A DNA stretch of 6,413 nucleotides, from contig JANMNW010000037.1 in NCBI GenBank assembly GCA_031368515.1, positions 1 through 6,413 of the forward strand, given 5' to 3'. The notes under the pieces were generated by a model. That model saw only the letters and a program-made list of their open reading frames with translations, was not told the DNA's origin and did not search any database. The position numbers and the translations under genes are program-made. Of the stretch, positions 6,269 to 6,413 are shown in pieces. The stretch comes from CANJQH01 sp031368515. Its GTDB lineage: Bacteria > Chloroflexota > Anaerolineae > J036 > Brachytrichaceae. Every line of letters begins with the position of its first letter. Positions within the stretch are counted from its first letter, which is position 1.

Positions 6269-6285
6269 GGTTCGCCGCTCGAACC
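6269..6285 (-). promoter_or_regulatory. Small intercistronic hairpin between nuoM and nuoN
   Basis: GGTTCG pairs with CGAACC (6 bp) around a 5-base loop in the 57-bp nuoM-nuoN gap, upstream of the nuoN AGGAG site. No U-run follows. It may be an mRNA processing or stability element, or chance. Confidence 0.25.
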
Positions 6286-6301
6286 GCTCGTGTTGGATGG
6301 T

Positions 6302-6413
6302 CTAGGTTCCCAAAAACGAAACGACAATGCTTTGAACGCCGGATTGCACCACGCTCATTACACTGTCTGGCAGCACGCCCACCAGCAGCAGAATGCCGCA
6401 CATAAACAGAATC
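6302..6413 (-). CDS. nuoM: Complex I subunit M, C-terminal end only
   Basis: Only the last 36 codons and the TAG stop (6304-6302) are in the window. They read ILFMCGILLLVGVLPDSV and then a short amphipathic tail ending SFLGT. A final membrane helix with a G-V-x-P motif followed by a helix is typical of the NuoM/NuoL/NuoN family C-terminus, and the position directly before nuoN points to NuoM, another proton-pumping subunit. Too short to identify from sequence alone; NuoL is the alternative. Confidence 0.72.
   Translation of the reverse strand, partial: ILFMCGILLLVGVLPDSVMSVVQSGVQSIVVSFLGT

Overview
The whole window is read from the minus strand and is core energy-metabolism DNA. It joins the 3' end of a complex I (nuo) gene set to the 5' three quarters of an F-type ATP synthase operon. 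In transcription order (high to low coordinates) it holds: the end of nuoM (cut by the right edge), nuoN, a 94-bp junction, an atpZ/atpI-like small membrane protein gene, atpB (a), atpE (c), atpF (b), atpH (delta), atpA (alpha) and atpG (gamma, cut by the left edge). atpD and atpC would be expected just beyond position 1. No RNA gene, mobile element, CRISPR array or plus-strand gene is supported.

The organism is a bacterium with moderately GC-rich DNA and a membrane-bound complex I. The GIN motif at the b-subunit N-terminus, the form of subunit a (PITNS start, external insertion, FRLFGNIFAGE helix), the gamma sequence and the NuoN sequence remind me most of Chloroflexota (Anaerolineae-like). 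This rests on remembered family resemblance, not a search, and should be treated as tentative. Some Patescibacteria have similar a and b subunits, but complex I argues against that group.

Functionally, NuoM and NuoN are proton-pumping membrane subunits of NADH:quinone oxidoreductase, and the downstream genes encode the enzyme that spends the resulting gradient on ATP synthesis. The c subunit lacks the usual sodium-binding residues, so both machines probably share a proton circuit. The nuoN-atpZ junction carries a weak terminator-like hairpin, a promoter-like -35/-10 pair and a short direct repeat, so it may be where the two transcription units meet. Within the atp genes, the atpB-atpE gap (123 bp) precedes a good ribosome site for the c subunit, atpF-atpH-atpA are coupled by two 8-bp overlaps, and atpA-atpG are separated by 51 bp holding a perfect 8-bp stem.

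This is not a new system. The points most worth a second look are an unusually short delta subunit (108 residues, lacking most of the N-terminal helical domain that normally caps the alpha subunits), a charged duplicated insertion in subunit a, a Gln-to-Gly change in the alpha P-loop, and the regulatory-looking nuoN-atpZ junction.
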